Below, piece by piece: positions 35,811 to 47,003 of a stretch of DNA of 64,000 nt. Source of the stretch: Aphrophora alni (lineage: Eukaryota > Arthropoda > Insecta > Hemiptera > Aphrophoridae); assembly GCA_963513935.1 (NCBI GenBank), contig OY740769.1, forward strand, positions 71,131,712-71,195,711. The letters run 5' to 3'. Positions within the stretch are counted from its first letter, which is position 1, and each line of letters begins with the position of its first letter. Below the pieces are notes generated by a model, which was given only the letters and a program-made list of their open reading frames with translations, was not told where the DNA came from and made no database searches. The position numbers and the translations under genes were made by a program.

Positions 35811-37217
35811 TGTAATAATTCAAAAAGTAGAAAAAGGAGAGAACTTGAAGAGTTCGTGTGTTTATGTTACTTAAGTAAAAAAAAAAAGAATTTAATATTG
35901 ATTATTTAATCTAGAAATTTGTTCTGTTTTATGGGCGCCAGGAAGCTTTCACTTACCAATTTAGAAAATGAATTTAAGTGAATTTTACCTCAGGGTCGCA
36001 AGTTCTTTCATATGTGTACTCTACAGTGATTTCTGGTCAGAAATGAATACACTTGTGCTGAAATTTTAACATAAAAATTTATTAAGCATGTTTATGATTA
36101 ATTTTAACATACATCAAGCACAAAATATCAACATACATCAATTACACATAAAATATGATAAACATCAATTACTACTAACGTCTTATTAATTTATGAATTT
36201 TAATGTCTTTAAAAAAGATCTATTATTTCTTTAGTCCTAAAATTTAACTTTAATTTGAAAATTGTATTAATGAAAATTGAAAACTTGCAAGTATTGAGTT
36301 CGTTTACTGAAGTTAAGAATTTAGAGGTAACTACTTTACTTTTTCTTTTTTTAGTACAAAAGATATATAAGATAAAAAATTGACTTTGTACTTCATCTAA
36401 ATGATATCTGGACTCATATAGATTTTTTAATGAAATAGATAAAATTTACACATATTACATACAAAGAAAGATACACATAACATTATTATAAAAATTTATA
36501 TAAAAGAATAAAACATGTGGTACATGTTTTTTACCAGACTGTCGAAACTCATTGTCTCTTTAGCAAGATCGTTGCTGAATCGTGGTTGTAGTATTCTAGT
36601 ATAGTTGAACACGTCTGTATTCTTGAATAATGTCGATGTCGTAATATTTCAAGTTCATTTCACCTAACTAGTTAATATAACTGTTCATAGTTCGTCATTT
36701 GAAACCACGTGCATGAGATTGCACAACATAGTTCGAATTAACACGTTTTCTCGCTTTTTTATTAAAAGTTTATCTATAGAAAACACTACTGATCACTTTT
36801 AATCGTCTACCTTGATGGTTTTTTATTAATTTTCTCATTTTAGAAAAATTTAACTACATTCTAAAACACAACTCAAAACAGGTCTATCAGCAACTCTCCC
36901 CAAAGCTAGACTGACTAATCCTTTGTCTCTCGCTTTTGCGAGCCTGTTCCTACCCGCTAAAACAGTTTCCATAGTCCAACACACTCCCCCTGAAATGTCC
37001 ACAGATGACTACGCATAACACAATTTTAATAAACACATTATTTAAATAATTCATTTTAAAATTATACAGTATTAATTATTTTGTTGATTTGAAAATCTAT
37101 TTTTTATGTTAGAATTTACTTTGTTTAATACGAAATATTACTTAATCCAGTTTACCCTTTCCATTGCACCCGTGTTATTCAAACATTCAATCAAACCTTA
37201 ATTTTTATCTTATCACA
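35811..37217 (-). mobile_element. Solo LTR, Gypsy-type, subfamily a
   Basis: Ends TGTAATAA...TTATCACA with duplication AGAG (35807-35810, 37218-37221). GGGCGCCA at 35933-35940. Inserted inside Helitron coding sequence: the reading before it (KFTSFKQ) continues right after it (ELSDEQYREI). Confidence 0.88.
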
Positions 37218-38067
37218 AGAGTTAAGTGACGAACAATATAGAGAGATTTAAGTCTTAGTGATAAATCATGCTCATAAAAATAATTTGCAAGCAAAAAAAA
37301 AAAGTCATTCTACCATATTTGACGAAACTCACGAATTATGACTCAGCGATTATACACAAATTTGGCATTTTCCTTACTTTTATATGCAACCCTAAATGGA
37401 ATGAAATATTATATGTTTTAAACCCCGGATAGGTGCAAGTGATAGAGCTTGCATTGTGTTAAGGGTGTTTAAATGAAAACTTAATGAACTTGAAAATGAA
37501 CTGAAAAATACTTTCACAGAATTGTTGCATAGTTTATGTTATCCAATTTCAGAAAAGAGGTCTCCTCCCCCTAATTGTCACATGCTATTATTTCAACAAA
37601 ATAATATAGTTTCGACAACCTGACAGGGTTGATAATTTTGTGTCACCAAGTTGCCAAGTGCAGAAGAGTATCCACGGCTATGTGAAATAGTTTTGAGAAC
37701 AATGATGGACCATGTGGTAATCGCAATAACAATGGCCCGTGCATAAAAAATGGCAAATGGTCAAAAGGATATTCTAAGAATTTGAGTGAGGAAACTTTCC
37801 TGAATAACAATGGTTGCCTTGAATACTGCAAAGAATCATGGGTACAAGTATGAAAGGAGTTTATGAGATTGATAACAGAGATGTTGTGTCCTATAACAAG
37901 TACATTCTCCTTAAGTACATTGTCCACACAAATGTAGAAATCTGTGCAAGTGTATAAAGCATTAAGCATTTATTCAAATACATGAATAAGGATTATAATG
38001 AAAAAAATACAATTACTAATCAAATTTACTAAGATGAAGTTTTGAAAAATATATAAATTATTGATTA
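37218..38067 (+). pseudogene. Helitron Rep/helicase remnant, part 2 (Rep motif)
   Basis: Continues the Helitron text: VILPYLTKLTNYDSAIIHKF, then GIFLTFICNPKW, matching the Rep-domain FxTFTCNPKW motif. Further on, YPISEKRSPPPNCHMLLF corresponds to the EFQKRGLPHxH-type motif, though its histidine-x-histidine core reads PNCH. Then GPCGNRNNNGPCIKNGKWSK and VEICASV-SIKHLFKYMNKD. Multiple stops. Interrupted at 38068 by a Tigger-like element. Confidence 0.8.
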
Positions 38068-38069
38068 TA

Positions 38070-40303
38070 CAGTAGAACTTTGATAATTCAAAGCTGAGAG
38101 CACAAATGGAAAAAATCAAATTATAAAAGTTACAATTTTTTTCAAGTTTAAGTTCTCAAAATGTTTGAAATAATAATCATATTGAATATAAGCTTTGTTT
38201 TCACAAATCAAAAGTTAATGAACCTACAGTACTAGTATACACAGTAAGTTTTTACACATATTGAAACAATTCTAATTAATTCTTAAATGAGATTTTGTTT
38301 ATGTTAAAATTTCAATAAAAGTTGGGCGCCATTTTGTAATTTTATTACAAAAAATAAAATTATAATTAAAATAATTACAAAAAATTACTCTTGAAGAGAA
38401 CATAAAGTTTCTCTGAGGTCGCAAGTTCTTTAATTAAAACAGTGTACTTTGGAGAATCTTAAATAAAATACAGAATTCTTCTTTCTGAAATGCACATTTT
38501 ATTATTAATAAACATTTTTGATATTAAATTTCATACAAAATCAAAGTATTACCTGAAAAGACAAAATTATACATAACATCTTTCACTCTAAATTAATCAA
38601 AATTATATTTCATTAAAATTTTATTTTTGTTAATATTATGGTTGAAACCTAATTTCAAATAAAATCTTTCATTATTCAAAAGGTAATATTTTTATATTAC
38701 ACAATCTCTTTTATAAAATATTTATTATTTTTAAATTTAAAACATCTAATTCAACAAGTCAAACAATGAAAATCTTTTAATTATAAAATTCTTTAATGAT
38801 TATGTTCAAATAAAATATTTTTTTCTAATTGAAAAAAACATATGATAATACTACAAACATGTTATTTAAGTTTCATCAATGAATTACAATTTCTAGTTAT
38901 TATTATATTAAAATTTCTATAGAAAATAGTTTAAGCATGTTATACCAGACATGCATTTATACACAGAAGTTAAATTGTACATTTTACATAAAACTTTCAA
39001 TTAATTCACACTATTTCCTGGTTGAAACCACATGGCGTCGTTCTATCAAAAATCCTGTCTCTCTTTAAAAAATAACTTTTCACTTTTCTAATAGTCACAA
39101 TTGTTTACTTTGTCTTTTATTCAAAACATTTTAGTTAAATCACATAGTTTTTCTTAAAAACAGAAATACTTGTCCTTTTTTATATACGTTTTCCTGCTTA
39201 TGCAGTACGGCTTTATCTATTGCATCACTTTTTACAACCACGTCTTTTTACTTTAAAAGTTTATTTCTCTCTTATTTAAACTAATTCACATAGTCACATA
39301 ATACTGCTTTAAATATAACTTCTAGTCCTTTATAAAAACACTTTCTTTCGACGATTCGGCTTTGTTCCGACAAACATACTTATTTTTTATACGTCTTTCA
39401 TGTTAGAAAATCTAGATCCAACTGACGCAAAACTTGGTTAGCAACATCCTCCCACTATTATTCACAATGCTAATGTAGTATTTTTCTTATAACTAAAATT
39501 ATACCGGTTTTAAATATTATCAATAAATTTCTCTGATCATTTTGCACTAATTACTTTCTTTATTTATTTAATTCAAAAAACAAAATATGTTTCCTGTTTA
39601 TTGCATCAATTTAAACATACGCTCCATTCAAACTAAGATCACTAAACTGAAAATGTACACTATTACAATATGTATACACTAAATTAAAGTTTGACAAATT
39701 ATTGTGAAATGTCTGAACGGCTTGCAGAATTAATTCTTTTAAGGTTTCAAAAATCCTCATTTAGAGAAAGAAAAACAGCTTCACTTACATTGGTTTGTCC
39801 TTCAATGTACCGCTGAAACTCACACAATTATGTTAACTAACACAAAATGTTAATGTCTTATACTGAACGCATGGTTTACTCAAAGACATTGTGATCACAA
39901 GCACTAACAATCACCTTCAAAACACAACTGACTGTGACAAGCAGAAGCACACTACTGTAACAGACCAAAACTGAGCAGAGCACCAATCGACAGACTACCT
40001 AGAGAATTTTCGGAAGGCGATAGCTCACCTAGAATTAGAAGACATGTCCAAACAATAGCAGCTAGACTTTTATCCAAGCACAGTGTTCTATTCAGTGAAT
40101 AGTATAATTCTAGGAAGGCGATCTCTTTTACGGTACAAAATTTTATTTTTAGTGTTGATAGAAAAACTTTGAATTAGAACTTAACTTTGAATTATTCATA
40201 ATTTCTTTAAATTGATATCGTATAAAGTTCAAGGGACCAAACCAAAACTTTGATTTAACGCCAATTTCGAATTAAAGATGTTCGAACTATTCATATTCTA
40301 CTG
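38070..40303. mobile_element. Tigger/pogo-like element containing a solo LTR
   Basis: TA at 38068-38069 and 40304-40305. Ends CAGTAGAACTTTGATAATTC and, inverted, CAGTAGAATATGAATAGTTC. Without the nested LTR (38183-39667) it would be about 750 bp, like the other Tigger-type elements here. It sits in the Helitron coding sequence, which resumes at 40304. Confidence 0.83.
38183..39667 (-). mobile_element. Solo LTR, subfamily b (copy B)
   Basis: Flanked by ATAT (38179-38182, 39668-39671). The right end CTATTACA matches the family; the left end TGAATATA is degenerate. GGGCGCCA at 38324-38331. Strong similarity to copy A over GAGGTCGCAAGTTCTTT and the final AAATGTACACTATTACA. ATAT is a weak duplication in AT-rich DNA, so the left border is less certain. 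Confidence 0.65.
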
Positions 40304-40430
40304 TATTACTATTATTGATTATATATTTACATCTAACCAAATATGCGGTACATAAGCTCTCATGAGTGTATCTGGAGATTACATGAAAATGAGATACACT
40401 AGCACACTAGCAGTCTGAAACAATTATTCT
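40304..40430 (+). pseudogene. Helitron remnant, part 3
   Basis: After the Tigger insertion the text reads TSNQICGT and, one frame over, AHECIWRLHENEIH, matching the conserved EAxWRLxxFxxH segment downstream of Rep in Helitron proteins. It ends where the LTR remnant begins, and the helicase domain is missing. Confidence 0.65.
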
Positions 40431-41428
40431 ATTTTAAGAAATGAGGTTATTTGTAAAGCCACACTTTGGTGCGCTATTTGAAACAATTCAATGTTATTTA
40501 ATAAAAGTCTTTGGTCATTTAGAAATTATTATTTAATAAAGTTGGGTGCCATTTTGTAATATTTATTACAAAAATATAAATGAAAATTAATTACAAAAAA
40601 TTATTACTCTTGAAGAGAGTGTAAAGTCTCTGAGGTCGCAAGTTCTTTTGAAACAGTGTACTTTGTAGAATATTAAATAAAATCCAGAATCCTTTTTTCT
40701 GAAATGTACATTTTATTATTAATAAACAACATATAACATCAGTATTCATACAAATCAAATATCACCTGAAAAGATAGAATTATATATATATAAACATCCT
40801 ACATACTAAATTAATCAAAAAATTACGTTCACTTTTAACTACAAAAAATTACCTACTTTTAAATTGAAATTTCTAAATATTCAGAAAGTAATATTTATTC
40901 ATCTTACATACCGGTAATTACTTTCATAAAACTTTAATTTTTTTTCAAGTTCAAAACATCAATTCAAAGCATTAAACAAGGAAAATCTTTTATTTATATA
41001 AAATTTCAATAATTATATTTCAATAACACATTATCTCTCTTTATAAAAACATTAGACGATTCTATAGACATAATATTCAAGTTTCAACAATAAATTACAA
41101 GTTTCAATTAATTATATTTCTTAGTTTCTATAGAAAATAGTTTAGGCATGTTTTACCAGACTCATAAAAGTCAAATTGAACACTTTACATAGAACTTTTA
41201 ATTAAAATCACTTCTTTTCTGGGTTGAAGACACATGGCATCATTTTACCGAAAGCTCATCTTCCGTTTTAAAATTAACTTTTTTAGTTTTCAATTTCACT
41301 TTTATGAACGCCACAATTGTTTACTTCATCGTTAGTTAAAAATATTCTATTCAAGTTATTTAGTTTTTCTTTAAAACACAGTTACTTGTTCTTTCTGTAC
41401 ATGTTTTCCTGCTTACGTAATGCACTCA
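40430..41428 (-). mobile_element. Truncated LTR, subfamily b (copy C)
   Basis: Aligns with copies A and B from about 40478 through a GGGTGCCA block (40544-40551, one base off the family block) to TTTTCCTGCTTACG near 41418. There the match stops and only 27 bp remain before exon 5. About a third of the LTR is missing at this end. The left border is uncertain and no target duplication can be tested. Confidence 0.6.
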
Positions 41429-41454
41429 ATTTTCAATTTTTTCTTATTTTACAG

Positions 41455-41606
41455 ACTGTTAAAATTTATTCAAGAAACGATATTATTGAATTATTACCAA
41501 CAACAAATGGAGATCTTGATGTTTTTATTAATGAAAATACCAAAGTTACAAACATAACATCTGGTTACGAGTTTGGAGGGTCTAACTCAACAAATCCACT
41601 CTTCAG
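41455..41606 (+). CDS. LLTP gene exon 5 (vWD domain middle)
   Basis: Acceptor TTATTTTACAG|ACT and donor TTCAG|GTAAAT. It codes for residues 242-291, TVKIYSRNDIIELLPTTNGD and LDVFINENTKVTNITSGYEF, the beta-rich middle of the vWD domain. Phase 0 in, two bases out. An ORF reading in from 41317 is intron and LTR sequence. Confidence 0.82.
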
Positions 41607-42866
41607 GTAAATTAGTAGTAATTTGTAATAATTTAAATTCTCATAAATGGTGTGCGATTAATAAAGAAAATTTTTGTACAGGAATTATAGCCATTGAAAA
41701 TTCGGGCAGATTTCCTTGTCTAAAAGAGAATTATTAGATACTCAAATTATTAGATTATAATTTACAGTCTTATGTTAGAAGTAGTTTGGTGAAATTTGTT
41801 ATAATAGTATTCAGTGCTGTTTTCATGTGCAATTATGCTTAACAAAATCTATAGCTAGATAAGTATTAGAGCAGACATGGTTGTAACTGACTTTATAAAT
41901 CCAATATTTAAACATTTACTGTTGATAACTTCTACAATAAAAAATTAATTTCATTATTAAAATAATCAAAAATTGCTTACAAACTTTCCTAAGTTGTTTA
42001 CTAAATTAATTACTTTATTGGACATATCACTAAATTTAAATTAATCATGAATTTATTTTTGTTATTTAAAAAAATCTGATTTAAGTTGGTAGTCGATTTG
42101 ATGTCATTTGCTATGTCTATTCTCTCTAGGCTTTGGTTGAATATTTGTCTTGATCTGTAAAACAGAACGCTTTTTCAACTCCCCTTATTTTAACTTTTAT
42201 ATGAATTTTTGAAAAACCTTATCTTTTTTTAAATTTAAGGCTTCAGAAAGTCTTATTTTGAAAATCCTATTTATACAACTTCAATTTTACCCTAACTCTC
42301 TTGGTTCCAAAGTAACACTATTTTTTTTTATATCGGAGATTCAGCAACATGTCTTGGACATTACATCCATATCCTCCTCCCGTATCTTCTGAATGGTTCG
42401 TTCGATGTTGATGAAACTCGCAGAAGTTGTTCCACGACAAAGATTTTCCTTGGTTCCCAATTTTCACAAGGATTGGTTTCATTGGGTATATTTTGGGATC
42501 ATAATCATTTCATTTATTATTTTTATACAAATTATGTTATTTGATCTTATTAGATTTATTTTAAGTTTTATTTAACTTAGTTTGATTTATTGTTTTTTCA
42601 GTTTTTTCTCAAAAACTACTTGACTAATTTTAATGAAACTTTCAGTATCTATAACTTATTTATTTTAACTTTGTACAAATACATTGTAATCATATGTAAA
42701 ACTGTATGTAGTTGTTATGATTTTTTGCTTAGATATTTTACCTATTTTGTTGTTTCTTATTTAGTTTACCTCTTTTTTGGGAACTTTTTTCTTGATAACA
42801 TTTCACATTTTGATGTGTCCCTTTGAGGTACATATATTTTTTCCTCCAAAGAGAAAACTCCTTACT
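41607..42866 (+). other. LLTP intron 5, left part, unassigned
   Basis: AT-rich intron. 42290-42860 contains phrases such as ATTTTAATGAAACTTTCAGT that look repeat-derived, but I could not find ends or coding remnants. Confidence 0.4.
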
Positions 42867-42890
42867 TATATATATATATATATATATATT
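42867..42890. repeat. (TA)n microsatellite
   Basis: Short TA array in intron 5. Confidence 0.9.
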
Positions 42891-43009
42891 CATTTATCTA
42901 AATCGTTGTCTGAAACAGATTTTTTACATAACTAATAAATTATATGTGCGTCATCAATCGATAATCAAATTCTGCCCAAACGTTAGTTAACATGTCATTG
43001 CTTCATTAA

Positions 43010-43860
43010 TCCTGTTCTTTAAGTGATTTATGTCATGAATTTTTTCTCGATAAACAATGTTTTTGATGTACCCCTAAGGTCCTTGCCAGCCTATCCATCA
43101 ATGTCCAAACTTTTCATTCAAAGTGTCTGTGACAAATACACTAAAGTGTGAGGGTGCCCCATCTTGTTGAAAATGAAGTTGATCAATATTTTTAAGTTCA
43201 TCCAGCTGAGGAAAAGAATAATTGATTAACATATTGAGATACACAATTCTATTAATTGTCTTTTCAGCAAAGAAGAAAGGCCCTATCAGACGATTTTTTA
43301 CTACACCACACCAAACATTAAATTTAGGTGAGTCGCGTATTTTCTCAAAATTGTATGTGGGTTGTTTTAAGATCCCCGTATGTGTGAATTGTGTCTTTGA
43401 TATGGGATGTAGCTTCGTCTGAAAAAATTATATCATCTTAAAATCATTGGTTTTCATCAATCTTGTTCAACATTTCAACAGTGCAATTAAAATGTTTTGC
43501 ACCATCATCAGGTTTCAATTCCTGCAATAGCTGGATTTTATATGCTTCTAAAAAGACAATTCAGTCTTTTGGGTAAAACTTTGTGGATTGTTGTTTTTGG
43601 AATACCTAACTATAGGCTTCGTCAAGGTATCGACTTCCGATTCCAGATTGTCTAATAAGTTCAACTTTTTCGTCTGATACACTTGGTCTGCCAGATGATT
43701 TCTGCTTTTGAACTGATCCAGTTTCTTTGAATTGTTTGAAACAACGTCGTATGTTATTTTCATGTGGTGGATCTTTTCTGTAAAAAAATTTGGAGAATAA
43801 GATCCGTATGTTGGATATTGATATATCTGACAATTTTTTTTCAAAGCCTTTTTTCGGCAC
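43010..43860 (-). pseudogene. Tc1/mariner-superfamily transposase remnant
   Basis: Starts MPKKGFEKKL and continues DPPHENNIRRCFKQFKETGS with SSGRPSVSDEKVELIRQS, the helix-turn-helix start of IS630/Tc1-mariner-type transposases abundant in arthropods. Further on, minus-strand pieces read DSPKFNVWCGVVKNRLIGPF then FFAEKTINRIVYLNMLIN, and HFQQDGAPSHF with a catalytic Asp. After WIGWQGP the expected WPPRSPDL block is deleted and GYIKNIVYREKIHDINHL follows. Frameshifts, stops and the internal deletion make it inactive. Termini not found. Confidence 0.82.
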
Positions 43861-43957
43861 TTTTAAACCAAAATAATTTTTAGTACATAAAACTAAATCT
43901 CATTTTTACAAAGTAATCATTTTAAATATACTAACATACAACTAATCTATATTTCAG

Positions 43958-44141
43958 TGTTTCAGTGATACAAGGTGGCGGTGTAGAGGTTGAACTACAC
44001 AATGGTGTTATTCTTCAGCATTATAGCCGCACAGTTGTTGCTATGGTGCCTGGTTTCTTCCGAGGCTTCACTTGTGGATTATGTGCTGACTTTAATAGTG
44101 ATACTCATAACGAACCAGTAGAAATTTACACACAATGCTGA
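43958..44141 (+). CDS. LLTP gene last exon (vWD domain end)
   Basis: Acceptor ATATTTCAG|T completes a Ser codon. It codes for residues 292-352: SVIQGGGVEVELHNGVILQH, then VPGFFRGFTCGLCADFNSD and a Cys as the last residue before TGA at 44139-44141. CGLC followed by an acidic/Asn loop is the vWD signature. Many vitellogenins continue after this motif; here the protein stops 18 residues after CGLC. A hidden further exon cannot be excluded. Confidence 0.8.
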
Positions 44142-45577
44142 TATTCTAAATACAATGTGATTTAAACAATAGTATTTGGGATGAAATACTTTAACTAAAC
44201 TGTCAGTCAACAAATATTAGCTTCAGACATTAGTTTATATATTTGAATGTGGATATATTTAAAAAAATTAATATCAGATAAAAATACCTTACCTTATCTT
44301 TTACAATCCTTTTGTCTGCAAAGGCCGCCTAATTTTAATCCTGTGTTCCACTCTCTTCTACTTCTTAAATCCACTCAATCTGCTCTCTCTCTCTCTCTCT
44401 TACTTAGTCTCCTGTGTGGAATTTTCTTGTTCTTTTTTATTCTTCTATAAACTGGATCTATCCCAGCACATCTCACTAACCTTTTCCATTTATATACACT
44501 GTACTTGTTACCAAATTCAATGCCATTCATCTAAATCCAATACCAAATCCTCTGAAGTAACTATCAGTTCATTTACTAAGTAGAAGTCTAGGTTCAGTTT
44601 TATATATGACATAACCTAAAACCATACTTTATTTATTTAGGTAGCATCTAAATTCATGCTTGTATTATGTAGACTCTGACAAAAAAAGTGAAATTCTTAG
44701 TAGTAGTAAATTTTATTTTAGTAATAGAAATTTTGGCACATATTTTAGACACTGTTAGTTTGGTGTGTTTTCATAAGCATATATAGTAATTTAAAATAAG
44801 AAAGTGTCATTTCTATTTGAAGTCCAAAGGGACTCCAAATTTTTTTTTAAATACATAATTTTAAATACTTCCAGTGAATAATTAAAAAATATGAGTTCCT
44901 ATATTTTGAAAAAGAGCCACCTTATTGAACACTAATTCTTTTTTTAGGATACATAACATTTATATATTATATAAATGAACATAAACAAAGTGGCACCTTC
45001 TTATTACATATTGCACAAATGCTTGCGTTTTTTTATATCAGTTATCTCCACTATGTTGTAGTCAGAGTCAAAATGCACATAATCTTCTTATGGTTTAAGG
45101 TTAATCATAGATGTTCTTGACATTTTAAGCTTTAATCTCCAGTATTAAAAGACTAGGAAACTTTTTCTGTAAATTGTATAATAGTGTATCTGCACAGAAA
45201 ACTTATACATTTTTATTTGGAGATTATATTCTACTTATCAGAATAAAAAAAGAAACGAAATCAACTTTAATCTTAAAGAGAATAAAAGAAAAGTGAATTA
45301 ACTGTCCAAAACTTTGAGAGAATTATTCAATATTTGTCTTTAGTTAAGAATAATTGTTTAGGGGAAAAAACGATACTTGAAATAAGATCTTCAGCTTATT
45401 TGGAGAATATGTTAATATTTTGCTAGTTCAATATTAATTTCACACATATTTTTCATTTGATTGTGATACCTATAATATATTGTAATTGGTATAATGAATG
45501 TTTGTATGATGTTTCACTTGAATCGATGAAGATTAAAAAAAAAAAATTAAAAATTAACACCAGACATAAACACACAC

Positions 45578-45580
<3 letters not shown>
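44142..45580. other. 3' flank of the LLTP gene, unassigned
   Basis: AT-rich sequence with a short (CT)n run at about 44381-44402. No coding remnants, terminal repeats or convincing poly(A) signal seen. Confidence 0.5.

Positions 45581-45610
<30 letters not shown>
45581..45610. repeat. (CA)n-(TA)n microsatellite
   Basis: A short CACACA run followed by about 30 bp of TA repeats. Confidence 0.9.
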
Positions 45611-45612
<2 letters not shown>

Positions 45613-45819
45613 TGCATTTAGAACCAAAGAAGGATTCATGGTCACTAGTTAAAATAGGTTATCTGCAGAAATTTATATATATATTACCTGTTATTTGAAA
45701 TTAATATTCTGGTTTTTATGGTAATAAACCTAAACCAGCATAAATAGTAGTTCAGCATATTACATTGTTTACATGTATACTTTCTACTCTATTATATTAT
45801 ACTACTATGTAGAATAATA

Positions 45820-47001
45820 CAAAGTATGTTAGTAAAGTCCCTCTCCTCCACCTTAACTTTTGTATGAACTTGAATAGAGCCAAACCCTTGTGAGACTGTT
45901 AACTAGGTCATTTGAAGTTGTTTTTTTTTAATGTTAGTTTGAAATTTTGCACTTCCCACTAAGAAGGGATCTATTAGGGTATTCAACATTTTCAAATGAG
46001 ATTTAAATCTTGTGAGATAAAAAGACAAATTAATGGTGTTCATGAAATACTTTTTGGATGTACCTAACCAAAATGTATTTGAGATTTTTCAATTATAAAA
46101 TCACAAAATATGTGTAAAAAATAAGAACACTAAACCGCTTTTGAAATGTTTGCTAGCCTATTGTGAGAGAAGCATCTGACATTGATTGAATTTTACCTGT
46201 CTCCTAAAAGTGTGATACTTTTGAGTAACTATACTCAAATATAAAAAAGAATCACTTCATATGACGTATCAAATAAAATTGGTTTTAAGGCAAAACTAAT
46301 TGCACTGACAAATTTTACTTTTAACTAGGGTACATTAAAAATGTTATTTCAAAGAATGGATGACATTTTCAAAATATTGTATTTAATTTTTACAGTTAGT
46401 ATGAGAGTACATTTAAAATATACAGTTGGTTTGTTGTGATTATTTAGATTAAGTGTTCAAATGAAATGTCATACTAACTGTAAAAATACAATACATTTTT
46501 GAAAATGTCACACACTTTGAAATAACATTTTTAATAAAGTTAAAAGTGAAATTTGTTGGCTTTAAATAAGTGTCATTAATTTTGCCTTAAAATTAATTTT
46601 ATTTAATATGTCACGATTTAATTATTTTTTGTATTTTGAATGTGCTCAAAAGTACCACACTTTTGGAAGAGTAAAACTAAGTTCAACATTGAATCCTTCT
46701 CTTAGATTAGTCGAGCGAACATTTTAAAAACTGTGTAGTGTTTTCTCATTTCACATATTTTGTGATTTTATAATTAAAAAGTCTCAAATACATTTTGGTT
46801 AGGGTCATCTAAAAAATAATTCATGAGCACCATTAATTTTGTCTTTTATGCCCTTAATTTGACATGTCACAAGCTGCAGGTTTCTATTTGAAAATTTTGA
46901 GTACACCGAAATTCCAAACTATCATAAAAGAACTTCAGGATTTAGCTCCATTTTAGTTTATACAAAAAATAAATTGGGGGGGGGGCTTCACTAACACACT
47001 G
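45820..47001. mobile_element. Foldback (long inverted repeat) Tc1-like element
   Basis: Two imperfect inverted arms (about 45820-46412 and 46465-47001) pair over nearly their full length around a ~50-bp loop. Shared blocks include TAACCAAAATGTATTTGAGA, AATTATAAAATCACAAAATA and TTTTTACAGTTAGTATGA. Ends CAAAGTATGTTAGTAAAG and, inverted, CAGTGTGTTAGTGAAG, each next to TA (45818-45819, 47002-47003). There is no coding capacity. It would fold into a hairpin of over 500 bp. Confidence 0.85.
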
Positions 47002-47003
47002 TA

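Larger units (their letters stand above)
1533..44141 (+). other. Vitellogenin-like large lipid transfer protein gene, 3' part (six exons)
   Basis: Six exons with AG/GT borders splice into one frame of 352 codons plus TGA (1059 nt), with every junction phase matching. The product is the C-terminal part of a vitellogenin/large lipid transfer protein (LLTP). Residues 1-189 resemble the region before the vWD domain. Residues 190-352 form a von Willebrand factor D domain starting GLCAMNGDTVLTLDN and ending with a CGLCADFN motif (residues 331-338). Such proteins carry lipid in haemolymph and, for vitellogenin, are taken up by oocytes. The N-terminal lipid-binding module must lie left of the window. 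Introns are unusually large and built mostly of transposons. Vitellogenin, vitellogenin-like protein and another LLTP cannot be told apart from this part alone. No clear poly(A) signal follows the stop. Confidence 0.8.
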
